Notes under the pieces: model-generated | The model's database searches: none | What the model was told of the DNA's origin: nothing | What the model saw: only the letters and a program-made list of their open reading frames with translations | Made by a program: the position numbers and the translations under genes | Shown here: positions 14,828 through 28,067 of the stretch, one piece after another | Position numbering within the stretch: the first letter of the stretch is position 1 | Layout of the letters: every line of letters starts with the position of its first letter | Origin: Rhynchospora pubera | Lineage: Eukaryota > Streptophyta > Magnoliopsida > Poales > Cyperaceae | Assembly: GCA_028095005.1 (NCBI GenBank) | Contig: CM051460.1 | Location: forward strand, 287,820,653-287,884,652 | Length of the DNA stretch: 64,000 nt | Reading direction: 5' to 3'

Positions 14828-14839
14828 CTATATATATAG
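14828..14839 (+). promoter_or_regulatory. TATA box of the PHD/GNAT gene
   Basis: CTATATATATAG is followed about 30 bases later by a likely transcript start and then by two similar short blocks (GAGAGAATTACAATATAATTCAG and GAGAGAATTGCAATACAGTTCAG in degenerate form, near 14877 and 14910). A donor at 14980 (GTAAGC) and an acceptor ending at 15794 define a 5'-UTR intron before the ATG. Confidence 0.6.
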
Positions 14840-15811
14840 TCCCTCCTGACATGAACTTACATCTTCATGCATTACAGAGAGAATTACAATATAATTCAGA
14901 AGAAAGGAGAGAGAATTGCAATACAGTTCAGATAAGAAGAGAAACCCTCCAATCTCTGCTTTCTTCGTCTTTCCAATCAGTAAGCTTTGTTATTCTCAAT
15001 ATATCTTGAGTTGTTCTTTTATCGGTTGGAAAGGTTTTATTCTGATGCGTAAAATAAAATTACCAACTTTTTATTTAGAAAACATGCTCAAAATCACCAA
15101 GTTACGGTTTGCTCCTGAAATCGCCGATGTGTCCTTTTATATCATGACGTTAGCATAGCTGGTTGTGAGAAACATTTAAGTTTAATCTTTTCACAGAAGC
15201 AAATAGAAGCAAATTAACGCATTTTCTCTGTACAAATGCTAAGTTTTACCAAGTAATAATAAAGCAAATTATTCTGATATTGGCTTCTTATCTCCTCAGT
15301 TGAAAGGGGAACAAGACATCTACGTGTGGTCTAGTCCCCATCAAAATTGTGTATAATCCAATCCACACTACCTTATACCCAAAAAATTTTTTTTTTATGA
15401 AACAATCTCTTGTTTTGTAGGGTGAAATCATTGGAAAATCGCCTGTCGCATGCCAGTAAGACTCCCAATGCATAGAGAAGTATTTAAATATAAAAGTTAA
15501 TATTTTTGAAGTATCCCTCAAATCCAATAATTGCACTTAAATGGATGCCTATAATGAGTTCTCTGATTTTAATGTTACTTGACAATGAGAAGCAGTGTAC
15601 AATCGTTCTTTATATTACTTTTTTGCACTTACATGTAATATGACAGTGATCTCATAATTTTTCTCTTATACCAAATTAAATACCATCAAGATTTTAACTA
15701 TCAATGTGTGCAAACTGAGTGCTTATTTTTATCACTCCTTCGTATCGTGGCATCAGTACATAAGGTTTGCTAATTAATATTTTTCTGTTGTCAGGTGAAG
15801 TTTTGCAAAGA

Positions 15812-18800
15812 ATGGCTAGTCAACAACAGGAGAAAGGATCCTTAAACAGTTCCTTTCTGGTACTCAATTTGGGAAGCAACACAGTCACCCTCGCAAACTC
15901 TTTCATGCTTTCAAATCCGAATCCAACCCTAAATGCAAAGCTAAATTCAAACTCTGCATCTGATGAAGAAACAGGAACACCCCACAACTCCAACAACAAA
16001 ACCAAAAAGAGCTCAATCCGGGATTCTGACGACCCCGAGTGGGTCCCAGAAAAGAAAATGAAGCGAACACCAAAACTTAAACCTCACACAGCAGCAACCG
16101 AGACTACAACAAATACAATGGAGGAGCAACAAAAACTGGAACAGCAATCACCTGTACTGGCACTGGAGGCGAGACCAACATCAGTATCACCACCCCAGTA
16201 TCTGATCAGTCTATTGGGGTTTTTCGGATGGAAAGTGGGTTTCAGACCTGCAACCCGGGATTATGTGTACCAGTCTCCCAATGGTATGTCATACCATTCA
16301 CTTCCAAAGGCATTTGAGACATTTTTAGATGGTAATTCAAAGTATAAAGAGAAACCATGGCTTTTGAAATCTGGTACTAGTGGCACGTCTAGCATGGCAG
16401 GTAAAAGACCACTGGTTCAGGAGAAAAAAAAGACGGGTGGTATGGCTCGAGATCTCCCAAAGATGGAAGGTGATACTGAACCTGTAAAACGAAATAAAAA
16501 GAATGTTTCCAATGACCAAACAAAAAGTTCAACACAACCTAGTAGGAGACCTCCACCAAGACCGGTCCGAAGATCAACACGTACAAACCCAAGTGAGAAA
16601 ACAGAAACAAAACTCAAAACAAAATCAAGACCAGAAACAAAAGGTGGGTCAGTACCCAAAGTTGACAAGAAGAACGATCAGAAACCAGGCACCTCCAACT
16701 CCAAGGCAACTGGAAATGGAAACAACATGGCACAGAACAAAGATGAAAGGGGCAAAGTTTGTGAAGCTGGAGGTCTCCAGCTTAGAGAATATCACAATAC
16801 AGGGGTCCCACGGTGCATCCTGACTGCTCGTTCTAAAACCGAAAATAACAGTGATAACAAAAACAATAACAAACCATCAACAAAACTAACAATATTATCC
16901 AAATTAATTGAAACCGGCACACTGACTGATAACCAACCAGTCATGTATGTTTCTGAAGATAATGGGAGAGGCACCGGTACCAGCATCTTGAGTGGTAAGG
17001 TGACACGAGATGGGATCTTCTGCGACTGTTGCCAAGAGACCATCACTGTGCAAGAGTTTGAGTCCCATGCAGGGAGCGATGCTAAGAAACCGTGGGAGAA
17101 TGTGTTTTTGGCATCAGGGAAGACACTGTTAAATTGTTTAGGGGAGGCATGGAACTCAGCGAGACAGTCTGAAAAGCTGGAAAGCACTAAGGGAAAAGAG
17201 AAAAACATGGAAATGTATGAGGAGGGTGATGAGAGTGATGATACATGCGGAATATGTGCCGATGGAGGACGGCTGATTTGCTGCGATGGCTGCCCTTGTA
17301 CTTTTCATCAGGAGTGCTTAAATTTAGAGGTCAGTGCACTGGTACAACATGTTATGTTGAAAGGTTTGGGTCCACTGGTCGGGGATTTGATCGTTTGATT
17401 ATCTAGTTGCCAAAATTTTGTTAAGTACTAAAATAGTCTAGTTATATTACCAGTACGAAGCTGAAATGGTTACTAGTTCCTTAAAGATAGGGATACCTGC
17501 AGATTACAGGGCCAAGCATGAGACAACCAATAAATGATTGCTTTGTCATTCGATGATTTAGTTTACAATGCGTGATGATACAGTACCTATACAGTGGATT
17601 GTTAGTAATATTTAATGTTCATAATTATGTCATCCAAAATATTAGAAGCATCACAAACTTCTATTAGTGCTTCATCATTTGATAATATTTGGTTCTTTGT
17701 TTCAGGCATTGCCAGAGGGTTCCTGGTATTGCCCCTACTGTAGATGCCAGTTTTGCAATTCTTATGGATATAGGCTTGAATCAGTTGGACCAAGATCTAT
17801 CAAAATTATAGATCCGTTAACATGCAAACAATGCAAAAGAAAATGTATGTGCTGAATACTTATGCTTATTTCTTGCAATTCACATAAATGGAAAAATAAC
17901 TGTCTACCTAAAGTTGTCAAGCCAATAATCTTCTTTGTGTAGATCATGAGAAATGTGCCTGGAGCAATGACAAAACTGAATCAAAACTATTCTGCAGCAG
18001 GAGCTGCCACAAGGTAATCATTAAAAAATTTGTTCCTTCAAGATAATAATAAAGTCCGTTGTTGCAATTGAGCATCAATACAATCTGACTAACTGCCCTT
18101 TTGTCTTAAGATAAACCCAATACAACTTGGGGATTGAATTCACCTGGACAATTAAGTCCCAAACCAATCCAATTAAGGTAGTAAATCTGCAAAGTCCCTA
18201 CCTATTGGATCCCATTAAGCCATCCTTCCTGTGATGAGCAGAAGTTGAACCCAGTGTGTCTACCCCAAATTAATTGCCTTTTTTCCTTAGTATGGTTGGC
18301 CATCAAGTTGCTCCAATTTCAAACTTTACTTTCTCCATTTTCACTTTTCCTCAACAACATCAAAGAAGCCAATATGAAATTTAAAAGTAAAGTGTAAAAT
18401 GGCTTTGATTTAGTTCTGCTCAAATTTGATTAAGTGACTGAAGTATTTCTAAATGGGGTTTCAGCTGGCAACACAGTTGTTAGATTTGATTGGCATCTCA
18501 AACCATCTGGAGGGAGATCTCTGCTGGAATCTTTTGAAAATCAGGGAAATTTGTGGGGAAAATATGCAAAGGAGTGTCTCATCAATTTTGGGGGGGAATT
18601 TGAAGTTATCAGCAGGTCTTTCTTTATTAAGGGAATGCTTTCTACCTCTGATAGATCAAAGGACCAGCATCGATGTACTCTCACAAGCTATTTATAGCCG
18701 TGGGTAAGAAACTTATCGTGAAAATTGATTTCTTCTTTGCATCTGCAAAATCTATAAAATTCTACCATAAAAAGAACCTAAAATTCATTTACCCTGCTCA

Positions 18801-20747
18801 AAATGAGAAATACAAAGTAATTTTGTGCATTTGAAATGTAGTGAGTTTGATAATCATGTTCTTTTACTGTATCGCCACAATTAAACAAAATAAAGATGCC
18901 ACTAAATATAGCACTAATAAGTAATAAATCAAGGTACCAACTGATAAACTTTATACAATTTGATATCAAGAGTATGCAAGTTCTCACCATTTCCAAGTAT
19001 AATATTCAAATTTCACAGGTCACGCTATAACCGGTTGAATTACGAAGGTTTCTACACAGTGGTTTTGCAGAAGGGAGAAGAAGTGATTTCACTTGCCCTC
19101 TTGAGGTTCATGCTTTATATAAACAGAATTACTTTAGTAAGATCCTTGTTTTATGCATTATTTTAGCGCCATTTTTTTAATGTGATAGGTTTCATGGAAC
19201 AAAAATGGCTGAAATGCCATTTGTTGGTACAAGACCTATTTATCAGAGACAAGGAATGTGTCATTGCCTTCTTAAGGGGGTTGAACAGGTAAGAAAATGA
19301 ACCATATACTCAAAATGGGAATATTAAGTATGGAATCTCAAAGAACAGAAAAGGATGGCACAGTAGGTACAAAAATGGAAAATTTAAAGCTGAACATTTC
19401 GAGCAACTTTTGAGTGATTATTCATTATACAAGTCCAACAGAAGCTTTCATGAAACAGAAACATTCGACCATTTTATAGAGTTAAATTAGCAATAAAACT
19501 AATACACTCGAACTAAATCGAATTGGCATTGCTTGGTAAACAACTCATACACATATGCCTTACTCAAGACCAGAGATCATAATGAAGGTGCAATTTCTTG
19601 TTCTCCCATTCATATATAGCATTCCATATTCTTTTGATGTGGAAAGCAGTTGCTGCTGTTGCTTGAAGTAGAGAAGCTGGTGGTACCAGCCATACCAGAC
19701 ATGGTGAACACATGGACCAAATCTTTTTCCTTCAAGCTCCTTGAACCACCATTGAAAGAAGAAATCAAGAATGTTAGCCTCGTCATATTTGCCGAAACTA
19801 CCCTTCTTGAGAAAACTGTTTTCAAAGCACAACCAGACACACAAGGTCTAATTTCCTTTGTTACTATTCTTTGTGCAATAACAGCTCGTTTCAATAGCAA
19901 AGATATAATAAAAATAAAAATAAATAAATAAATAATAAAATAGTTAAGTCTAAGCCCAAGAATTACCCCTAAATTAAACCAAAGGGAAAGAAAATATACA
20001 AAAAAAAAGGTTTATACCAGTACTAGGATAATAGATATACTGACATGCCTTGTGCCGTGTTTGGTAAGATGGTTAATTTTACAGTCTTGATATTATCATG
20101 CTCTTCATTAAAGAAAAAATTCAGTTCATTTCATTTCATTAGAATTGATTTTCACGCAGGATTTTATTTCATTTCATTTCATTAGAATTGATTTCACGGG
20201 ATTTTCGTTAGGTCTAATAAGTAACAACATGGAAAATCTGACCAAATGAAATGAAATCCTGTTATTTTGATAAAAAAAATATTACAATGAAATGAAATGA
20301 AATTCCACGTGAAAGAAAAAAGTGATTTTAATCGGGACGTAGTGATACATGTGGAATCAGGAATAAAAATTTAAATTTCCACACTATACTAGCATGAAAG
20401 CAACTTTATTTTTTCTCTGAGATTCTATATGTGCATATTTGACAGAAGGATCGAGCGAAAATCCAGAACCTTCTAGAAGAACCACACAAGACACATTGGC
20501 ACTTGTTCCGAATTATCTCTACTCTAGTGGTTTCCCTTTCTTTCCAACGCAAGAGATTTTACACTTACAGCAAGGGTTCCTGGCAACAAACCCAACCCCC
20601 TCCTTCCAGGGACACTTACATGGTGGCAACAGTCTAGATGCTTCTGGAAGCATTTTCGCACCGAGTTCTTCTGATGCATTGCAGGCATTTGATGATGCAG
20701 TTTATAGCAATATGTCCTTTGAAAGTCTTCTCAGGATGGCTGATTAG
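15812..20747 (+). CDS. IDM1-like PHD-finger GNAT acyltransferase
   Basis: An 883-aa nuclear protein. Coding exons are 15812-17329, 17706-17844, 17943-18013, 18465-18703, 19019-19105, 19189-19288, 19650-19845 and 20446-20747 (2652 bases, in frame), and a 5'-UTR intron spans 14980-15794. Domains in order: a disordered Lys/Asn-rich N-terminus; an MBD-like fold at 130-174 (GWKVGFRPATRDYVYQSPNG); the Cys-rich DCCQETITVQEFESHAG block from about 400; a PHD finger at 479-525 (CGICADGGRLICCDGCPCTFHQ then WYCPYCRCQFC, each a contiguous part of the domain); a second zinc cluster at about 545-577; a GNAT fold at about 600-780 with the acetyl-CoA loop motif RQGMC; and a 100-residue Ser/Pro-rich tail. Arabidopsis IDM1/ROS4 has this order and acetylates H3 to allow active DNA demethylation; other family members differ, so orthology is open. 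The donor at 19106 (GTTCAT) is weak but needed for the frame. Confidence 0.92.
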
Positions 20748-22112
20748 TACCACCTCAGTTTTATTAATAATTATGTAAAAACTCTTTTCTGGCAGTTGCA
20801 TCAATTTTTTTTTTTAAATGAGAAAACGAGAACATTATGTTATATATGTCGTTGATATACGTCAGTTAAGTTAGAAGATTTTAGATATGTTCTTAATTTG
20901 AAGATGTAAGAATTGCTCGTAACGAAGTGTATGGTCGGATCTAGAAAAAATATCTAGGTGGGTCTGACAACATCTGTTTAAGTCTTCAGCCCCACTTTTG
21001 AGTGCTCCAATGGCAAAACAAATTAGCTGGGGCTAAAGGGGGGCTCCAAGGGCTCGACGGCGTGAGGTGGGGCTCTAGCCCCACCCGCCCCGGTGGTAGA
21101 TCCGCCCTGATGGTTGATGTATCGATATTACTTAATGAAAAGCGGAGGAACTCAAAATTACTCTTTATTGGAAAAAGTAGAAAGATTGTGTAAGGATTGT
21201 TTATATTCTTTTTAGTAATCAACAACCAAATATTTTTCAACTTTGCATTGATTTCTAACACAGTGTATCAAAATTATGAAAAAGTATTTATCTTCAAAAA
21301 AAAAATTATTATGAAAAATATATCTACATTTTTTTTAAATAAATATATCAATATCAAATAAACTATTTTCAAATATATTCCTGTTTCTCGGCAAGGCCAA
21401 CTTTGTGTGGAAAAACCAATCGCTGAAAAGTGAAAAGTCAAATTAGACTTTTCATGTGGACTTCCCCATCACGGAAGGTATTATAGCCATGAATACGTGA
21501 AGAGTCTCAATTCTGCCACGTCGCACATACAAATTTAGAATTTGGTAAAATCAGAATTTCCTATATTTTATATTTAGTAATCAACTGCAATTATGTCGAA
21601 TTTTTTTTAAAGACAACGATGGCGAGTCTCCAATTTATTTTGAAATTAAATATCATAAAAACCTTCCAATCGAATTTTGAATATGCGACCTACACTTTGC
21701 AGCTAGACCCTAACTGATCTAGTTAAGTATTTTCCAAATATTTTTTTTTTTTTGTATTTGAGGAGATTGATTATGCGTTACTTATTTTTAAAATAAAAAT
21801 CATGTTTTTGATGTTGACAATCTGTATATTATTAGTTCAGATTTTCAAAATAGTCTATTTAATTTTTAAAAGTGGTCATTCAAAAATGTTGGAATAGTCT
21901 TTAACCTTGGAAAAATTTAGAGAAAGTTGGTTCACTAACAGTACAAATATTTGCTTGGGAGTTCGAATCATGGTAAAAAAAATTAAATTTGGAGTCTAAT
22001 TCTTTGGAGATGATCAGTACGGTCCAACAATTGAATTTCTGGACTAATCAATCAAAGATAAATACAAGTTAATTATAAATCCATCTCAGCTTGAATAATA
22101 CACAGCGCCTTT

Positions 22113-22115
<3 letters not shown>
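20748..22115. other. intergenic gap
   Basis: It contains the 3' flank of the PHD/GNAT gene, the hAT-like element at 20930-21109, and AT-rich sequence with a T run near 21745. No other gene is seen. Confidence 0.5.
20930..21109. mobile_element. hAT-like MITE, copy 1 (degraded)
   Basis: This 180-bp GC-richer island closely matches the element at 50333-50540: both have GGATCTAG...AAATAT at the left, CCCCACTTTTGAGT in the middle, and a GGTGGGGCTC...CCCCACCCGCCCC stretch before the right end. The right terminus (…GATCCGCCCTG) is the inverse of a CAGGGCGGATC start; the left terminus has decayed. I find no clear target-site duplication for this copy. Confidence 0.75.

Positions 22116-22153
<38 letters not shown>
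22116..22153. repeat. (TC)n microsatellite in the promoter/5'-UTR of the SnoaL-like gene
   Basis: A run of 19 TC units ends 92 bases before the ATG at 22246. CT-rich leaders of this kind are common in plant promoters. Confidence 0.95.
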
Positions 22154-22156
<3 letters not shown>

Positions 22157-22245
22157 TCGAAAGGCTGGCGAAACGGCTTGTTTCATTGTCATTGTTTAGA
22201 GACAAAATCACCCCTTCTCTCTCTCGATTCATCAAACAATCAACA

Positions 22246-25080
22246 ATGGCGCAGATGAGCGCGGAATCAGAGCATGGGACGGAGCAACATCAAGTCCGAG
22301 GCGTCGCTGAGCTTCTCATGCCTCATCTCCTTAATTTGTTAGTCGCAAATACTTTTTTTCGTTATATATGTGGTTTCTTTCTAGTTCGATTTTCTGTGTT
22401 CTAAGTGTGTATACTTTTCGTATTATACCTTAAAAAAATTTTAATTCTTGCAAAGACCCCTTGAAATGTTGTAAAACTTTGTTGTTTTATTTAGGAATTA
22501 GTTGGAGTAGGATCTGAAATATGCTTTTGTCTACCGATATTGATATTTTCTGCAATCAAAGGATATAGTCATATCATATAGGGTCATGTTGTCATGGAGA
22601 AAGATGCATTTTAAAAAACCTTTTTTTCCTTTAGGAAAATCAAGCAAGACCAATTAGCTAATAATAAAGAATATCTCTCAAGGTGCACAACATACGAACA
22701 TGCTTGATCTTAGATTGTATTTTCTTATTAGTTTTTTCAATTTATTTTGATCGCTGAGCTATGGTACAAAAGCAAAAATAATTGTAGCTTCTTCTAATAT
22801 GTTTAAGAGATCATACAAAATTTAATCAGAAATTTGATTCCTGTGCTTGTTTATTTGTTTCTTCTAAGATACGGATCTACTGCTACCGCTAAAGATTTCG
22901 AGATTTATGCACCACATGCCACCTTTGAGGATCCACTCATGCGTGCTCACGGGTATATTATTATTCTCATTTTAAGTCACTATGTCTATTTACTTCATTT
23001 AAGGATCAAAGGGTATCTTTTTTTTCACTACCTTAATAATTCATATTTCATTTTCCAGAGTTGATCAGATTAAATCAGCATTTTATACTCTTCCCAAGGT
23101 CTGTCTTCTTTTTTGTGTACTATAATGGCAATCAAGTAGTGGTGGGATCTCTGGTTATGATGTTGGTTACTTTAGCATCTATAATCTGTTTTGTCCAGTA
23201 TGAGTTCTCTAGTTTAATTATCTGGTACAGTTTATGGGGATTTCTGGTTGAAGTGTCTCCAGTTGTAGTCTGGAGAACATTATTTCAGTATTATTGCCTA
23301 CCGGAAAGGTCTTCTCCACGTTTGAATAAAAAACAGCCTAAGGGTGTGGATATTTAAAAAAAAAAGTTTTTTTAGTAAAAAACTGCTGACATTGATTTTA
23401 AATACATAATGTTTTCTTTCAGGTATTTGGCGAATCAAGAATTGTGGAATACACTGTGAATGAAAATGTAATTGCACCTGGAAAAGTAGAGGTCTCTTTT
23501 TAGTCCCTCTCTGTTCTCTCTTTTTCCCAAAAAGACAAACTCTAATTTTCTTATTAGTGCTATAATCTAAAACATAAATTCTTTCATATTTCAATATAAA
23601 TGATTTCAATTGGTAATTGCCAGTGTGATATATATTTTTTAAATCCAATAACTTGTCCAAACAGCCTCAATTACAAATCAACTTCTCAGATTGCTGCTTC
23701 AATGATTCATACAAGTCCAGTTTAACACAATTTTGCATTGTCATGCACCCACACCTCCAATATGGGTTAAATGAAAAGTTTGTATACAGATTTTGATAGA
23801 TAACAAGCAACACTACAAGGTATTTGGAAGAGATGTGGATCTAACGACTCAAATCAGACTTCATGTTGAGGATGGCAAAGTTGTTCGTCATGAAGACTGG
23901 TCAGTTCAATTCTTTCATTGTTTTTCTTTGTATCATAATATGTTAATCTTGTATAATAGGTGAATTAACAAGCAATAGTTGCCAAGTTTTGAGGCGTGAA
24001 TGTCTCAAGTTGTATTGCCCTTTTTATATGAGGCATAATACAACTACAATAATAATTGCCTTTGCCGGGTTGTAATTTCCATTCCCTTCTTATTCCATGA
24101 AATGGAAACCATAGTTGTACCAATGGGGTCTGAATCTATAAATTTTTTATTTTCATGTGTTGAGTTCCTAACTAAATTCTTAATTTGAGTTTCCTAGTTA
24201 GGGTTGGCCCTGGAAACTGTCCTGGGCTCAAATAGAGGAGGAGACTAAGTTAGCACACGCTTGATTACCAAAATTGATGACCAAATTGAATACTAGCTTC
24301 ATTAACCTTGCGTCACAAAAGCAACATTCAGGGAATCAGCTGCTAAGAATTTATCAGCTACAATATTGTATGAGAGAACATTATTTGGGATGTGTATACA
24401 CTGTGAGAAAGAAATTATAAAGGGTAAATTTGAGGTATAACTGATGATAATGCACTGAGCTGGGGTCCTTACTAGTCCAGGGAACTGGTAAATTTTGGGA
24501 ACTGGTATTGTTGTATTAGGGCACCAGCTGTAGCTCACGTGCTTGAAGTCTAATCAGGAATTATAAGTACCATCGGCAAATATACCATCCGAGCCATCTC
24601 TAAATATAAAGTGAACATATACAGCAAACAAGGTGAACATACAGACTATCTAGGTGAACACTTACAAACAAATAAGTGTTGTCATCATTTGTTCAGAATT
24701 TTACATGCATATTCAACTTATTTTCATTGAACTTATTTGTTTGTATGTGTTCACTTAGATCATCTATATGTTCACTTTATTTACTGTATATGTTCACTTT
24801 ATATTTAGCGATGGCAGAGATGGCAAAACTGCAGATGGCAGTAATCAATTTCCAAGTCTAATTGCCAGGTTTAGTGGAATTAACAATGTAACTAATTAGC
24901 CAAACCGATTAAACGGTTATTTGTCTAATTTAATAATCTGACAGGTGGGACAAAAAGCCGCTGAAAAACAGAGACACAGTCAATGTTCCGTTTGTTGGTC
25001 GTGCAGCTGAAGTGACAAGGAGGGGCTCTATGATTTTAACTCATGCCTTCATGCGTTTTGGAAAGGATCCAAAACCATAA
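22246..25080 (+). CDS. SnoaL/NTF2-like domain protein
   Basis: A 176-aa protein in six exons: 22246-22337, 22869-22952, 23059-23098, 23423-23491, 23790-23899 and 24945-25080. They total 531 bases and every junction keeps the frame. The order of elements fits an NTF2/SnoaL-like alpha+beta cone: an N-terminal helix (VAELLMPHLLNLYG), then FEIYAPHATFEDPLMRAHG, a helix (VDQIKSAFYTLPKVFG), and alternating strands up to LHVEDGKVVRHEDWWDKKP. The C-terminus is basic (LTHAFMRFGKDPKP). The fold assignment comes from the pattern FEDP...G...I...F plus HEDWWD, not from a search. The first ATG at 22246 was chosen; an in-frame TTG 60 bases upstream is less likely. No transit peptide is obvious. Intron 5 (1045 bases) carries a palindromic MITE. 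The substrate and role are unknown. Confidence 0.85.
24567..24843. mobile_element. palindromic MITE in intron 5 of the SnoaL-like gene
   Basis: The two halves are imperfect inverted copies. CCATCTCTAAATATAAAGTGAAC on the left (in degenerate form) faces GTTCACTTTATATTTAGCGATGG on the right, and ACAAACAAATAAGT faces ACTTATTTGTTTGT near the centre. The ends are a short series of GCCATC-like units. A diverged second copy lies at 30684-30952. No coding capacity is present. Confidence 0.7.
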
Positions 25081-26269
25081 ACAACAGTTTACAGGTTCAT
25101 AAAATCTTTATAGTTCGCAGATGTACTTTAGCATAATTATTGGAGAGGGGTGGTATGTTACTATGAGTAGGCACTTTTATGTAGCTCCAACATGTATCTG
25201 AATAAATGTACATGAAAATTGGCTTTTTGATGTTTTATTAGTATTGTATTTTACTATTATTTTATACCTATGCTTATATAAAGGATGGATTTCACAGCTT
25301 GTTGGATTCCTGACCTTGCAAATTTATTTTTTGTGGACTGGCCATTCCTAGCCCGCAATCATAGTTCTAGATTCTAGAATCAAATGTGGAAGTAAGAATT
25401 TGTTTCAGATTTCAAAGGAAACCAGCAAAGACGTGAACTTAAATAAGACGCTACGCAAGGGACAGTTTTATTTATTTTAACAGATTTTGTTATTGGGATT
25501 TTAAATTTGGTCGCTGGGCCATGCTGTGGCCTGTGGGTTGGATAATAATGGTGCACTGTTGCCAGAAATGTTAGTACTTGTGCACCAGGTAGCTGTATCA
25601 GTAAAGTGGGCTTATTCGCTGTTTCGCTTGAAATGATGGGATTATTCTAAAACTTAGCTTATGTGAATGGAAAAGTGGCGGCTTTAATTAAAAACTGAAT
25701 AAATAAAGAAAAAGAAAAACAGGTGAGATTGCCCTTTATCATTCCAGGTGTGTTTGGATGCACATTGAATAAGAGGTTGGAATAAGCATATGGTTTATCT
25801 CTTCTCATTCTTATTCACTTTTGTTTCAACACAATGGTGGTATTAGAATAAGGGGTTGAATAAGTTCTTATTCAGAATAAGACTTATTCAAAACGCATTT
25901 GATTTCATCCTGAATAAGCCTTATTCGAAATAAGGCTTATTTATCAGTAGGCAAATTATGGGGTAAAGGAAAGCCACTTAGTTAAATCTGTATGTCTCGT
26001 CAGAGACTGAAGTTACAAACTATTTCAAGAAAATCAGTCAATATATAAATTGTTAATTTCTAAAGGAAAAAAAGAAATTAAAGTCCATACTGCAAATATG
26101 AGTCATCGACAAATAACAATAATCTTCCCTATTAAAAGGGAAACACACAAATTACTTGCAGCAAGAGCAAAGTTTAATTATTCTTTCATCATTTCTTATT
26201 TCAAAAGAAATAGCTTTTATTGAATATAACTAAATCTTAGAAGGAAGAGGAATGGCATGATTGCACTTG
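25081..26269. other. gap between convergent genes with a Tourist-like fragment
   Basis: From 25748 to about 25950 there is a GGTGTGTTTGGATG start followed by repeated AATAAG/CTTATT blocks. It resembles the termini of the Tourist-like elements described further right, but its other end is missing. No gene is seen in the rest. Confidence 0.45.
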
Positions 26270-27943
26270 TCAGTATGTCCATTCCTTTGGCAGTGCTATC
26301 TCAGACGAGATATCACATAGCACCATATCCTTCTCTTCCACCTCTGTTGCTTTAGTCGGTTGCCTCGGCTGCTTCAGTTGTGCATTTCCTTTGCCAGATG
26401 GAACTGCAAGACCATATAGTATTTAAGATTTCCTTTTTCATAGAAGAGTTGTAAACAAAATAAATAGCTTTCCTTTGCTTTAATCAGAAAACCAAATATA
26501 CTTGCACAACTAAAGACCCTACGCTGTATGAGTGTATTCCACAAGTAACTAATATGATGGTTTCTCAATTTTTCTGTCATTTTCTTCCAGGTTGGTTATA
26601 GTTATTCAAAAATTTAAGTTACTACTCTTGTAAGTTTTTTCTTACCCAATAAAGGGTAGTGTAACTATTAAGTCTCAAAATTAAAATAAACTACAATAAA
26701 AAAAGGATAGTTATTTTATTTATTACAAAATCATTGTTATGGAACTTTAATGTATACATACTGAAATTAAAATCACAAAAAATCCAACCAAAAGTAATCA
26801 CAAAACAAGTATTCCGTTTTTCTTATCACAAAAACAGTACTATATCATTGTAGAATGACATGTCGATTTAAGTGTGAAAAATGCAAAACAAACAATAACC
26901 GAAATGAGTTCTTATTTTTTTATTTTTTTCATTCTAATTACTTATGCAGCTGCCAACAAAGATTGAAAATATTAGGGTATGTTTGAACAAAATTTGTCAG
27001 TTAAAGCTGAGTTGATCAGGTGCTCAACATAAACATCTTCTGTTCAAAGCCAGCATTTTTTAATGCAAAAACAATAATCTTTACCTTTAATACTATTTCC
27101 TGAAAAAAAAAAATCAACAATGCACCTTGAATGAAAAGTCGCAAGTTCGAAACCCGGTTGGGAGGGTCTTTCATAGACATTTAATTTAATTTAAAAAATA
27201 AATTGGGTGGCTTAGACCCCCCAATTTATATTAAAAAAAAAAATCAAGTTTCCTTACATATCATTGATTTTCAGCTACTTCTTAATATAAACAAAATAGA
27301 AAAGATGAATTTACCAGAGTTTTTGTTGGATGGTCTGCAATAATTTGGAATATAAACCCCAGTTCCATGCCGTTCTGATTCGCATGGACAGTCCGTAAGC
27401 CAGTTCTGTCCAATTCCTGCATTTTCCTACAACAAAGCAAAAAATTTTAGGATTTCTATTTTAATTTTCATAAAAAAATTTGGGTTTGTTTGCTCAGAGG
27501 TTAAGATGCAGGTGTCAATAATAAACTATGAATGTATTTTTATGATTTACCTTTTTTATTTTTTTTGTAAAAGCTTACAAAATGCATAAAAAATTAAAGG
27601 ATAAAATGATTTATTACATGTTTAACCGGACTGGAGAGAGGTACTGGCAGATACCCGTTCGGCCCTCTGTTCCTAATTTCTGACAGCATGAAACTAGTCC
27701 ATTCTAGTCGAATCCTCTGAACAAGTAAACAAAAAAATATTAAAATATACTAAAGTTACCAATAAGCTAAGAAAACTTGGAAAATCAAAATCAGATAGAA
27801 GAAAAGATTGGTCCAAATTAAGGGGTTTTGTAGAGATTGGGTACCTCCATATGTGCCTGGTTTAGTAGACGCAGAAAGCGTATCTGGTTGGACAGGTCAT
27901 CCATGGTCTGGTCATGGTAAAATCGGTTCAAACCAGAATCCAT
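26270..27943 (-). CDS. unrecognised 144-aa plant protein, four exons
   Basis: Exons are 27943-27845, 27716-27627, 27426-27315 and 26403-26270. The 435 bases give one open frame with GT-AG borders, and a good TATA box lies about 115 bases upstream of the ATG. I do not recognise the family. The N-terminal 60 residues look helical and amphipathic (MDDLSNQIRFLRLLNQAHME, then RIRLEWTSFMLSEIRN). The middle has three cysteines in DCPCESERHGTGVYIPNYC. A Lys/Gln/Pro-rich linker leads to an acidic segment and the sharp end IALPKEWTY. A short conserved-looking C-terminal motif on a disordered protein suggests a docking or adaptor role, but that is inference. Because the exons are short it is easily missed by ORF scans. 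No signal peptide or membrane span is seen. Confidence 0.75.
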
Positions 27944-28057
27944 GAACCAAGGCTTCTGTTCCACTAGAGATAGAAGACTTCTCTTTTTTAAAAAAAGAAA
28001 ACACAGAGATTGATGACTTAGAGAAGAAGATATTTCAATTCAACAGAGTAATGGGCT

Positions 28058-28065
28058 ATTATATA
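28058..28065 (-). promoter_or_regulatory. TATA box of the 144-aa protein gene
   Basis: On the minus strand CTATATAAT lies about 115 bases before the ATG at 27943, leaving a leader of roughly 85 bases that contains no intervening ATG. Confidence 0.65.
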
Positions 28066-28067
28066 GA

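Noticed and set aside
16792..17208. 138-residue minus-strand ORF
   Set aside because: It is the shadow of the PHD/GNAT first coding exon on the other strand.
22186..22245. Longer N-terminus for the SnoaL-like protein
   Set aside because: It would need a TTG start; the ATG at 22246 is the first proper start in the exon.
27120..27240. tRNA-derived SINE, because of a GTTCGAAACCCGG string like a polymerase III B box
   Set aside because: No A box at the right distance and no 3' tail or duplication could be found.
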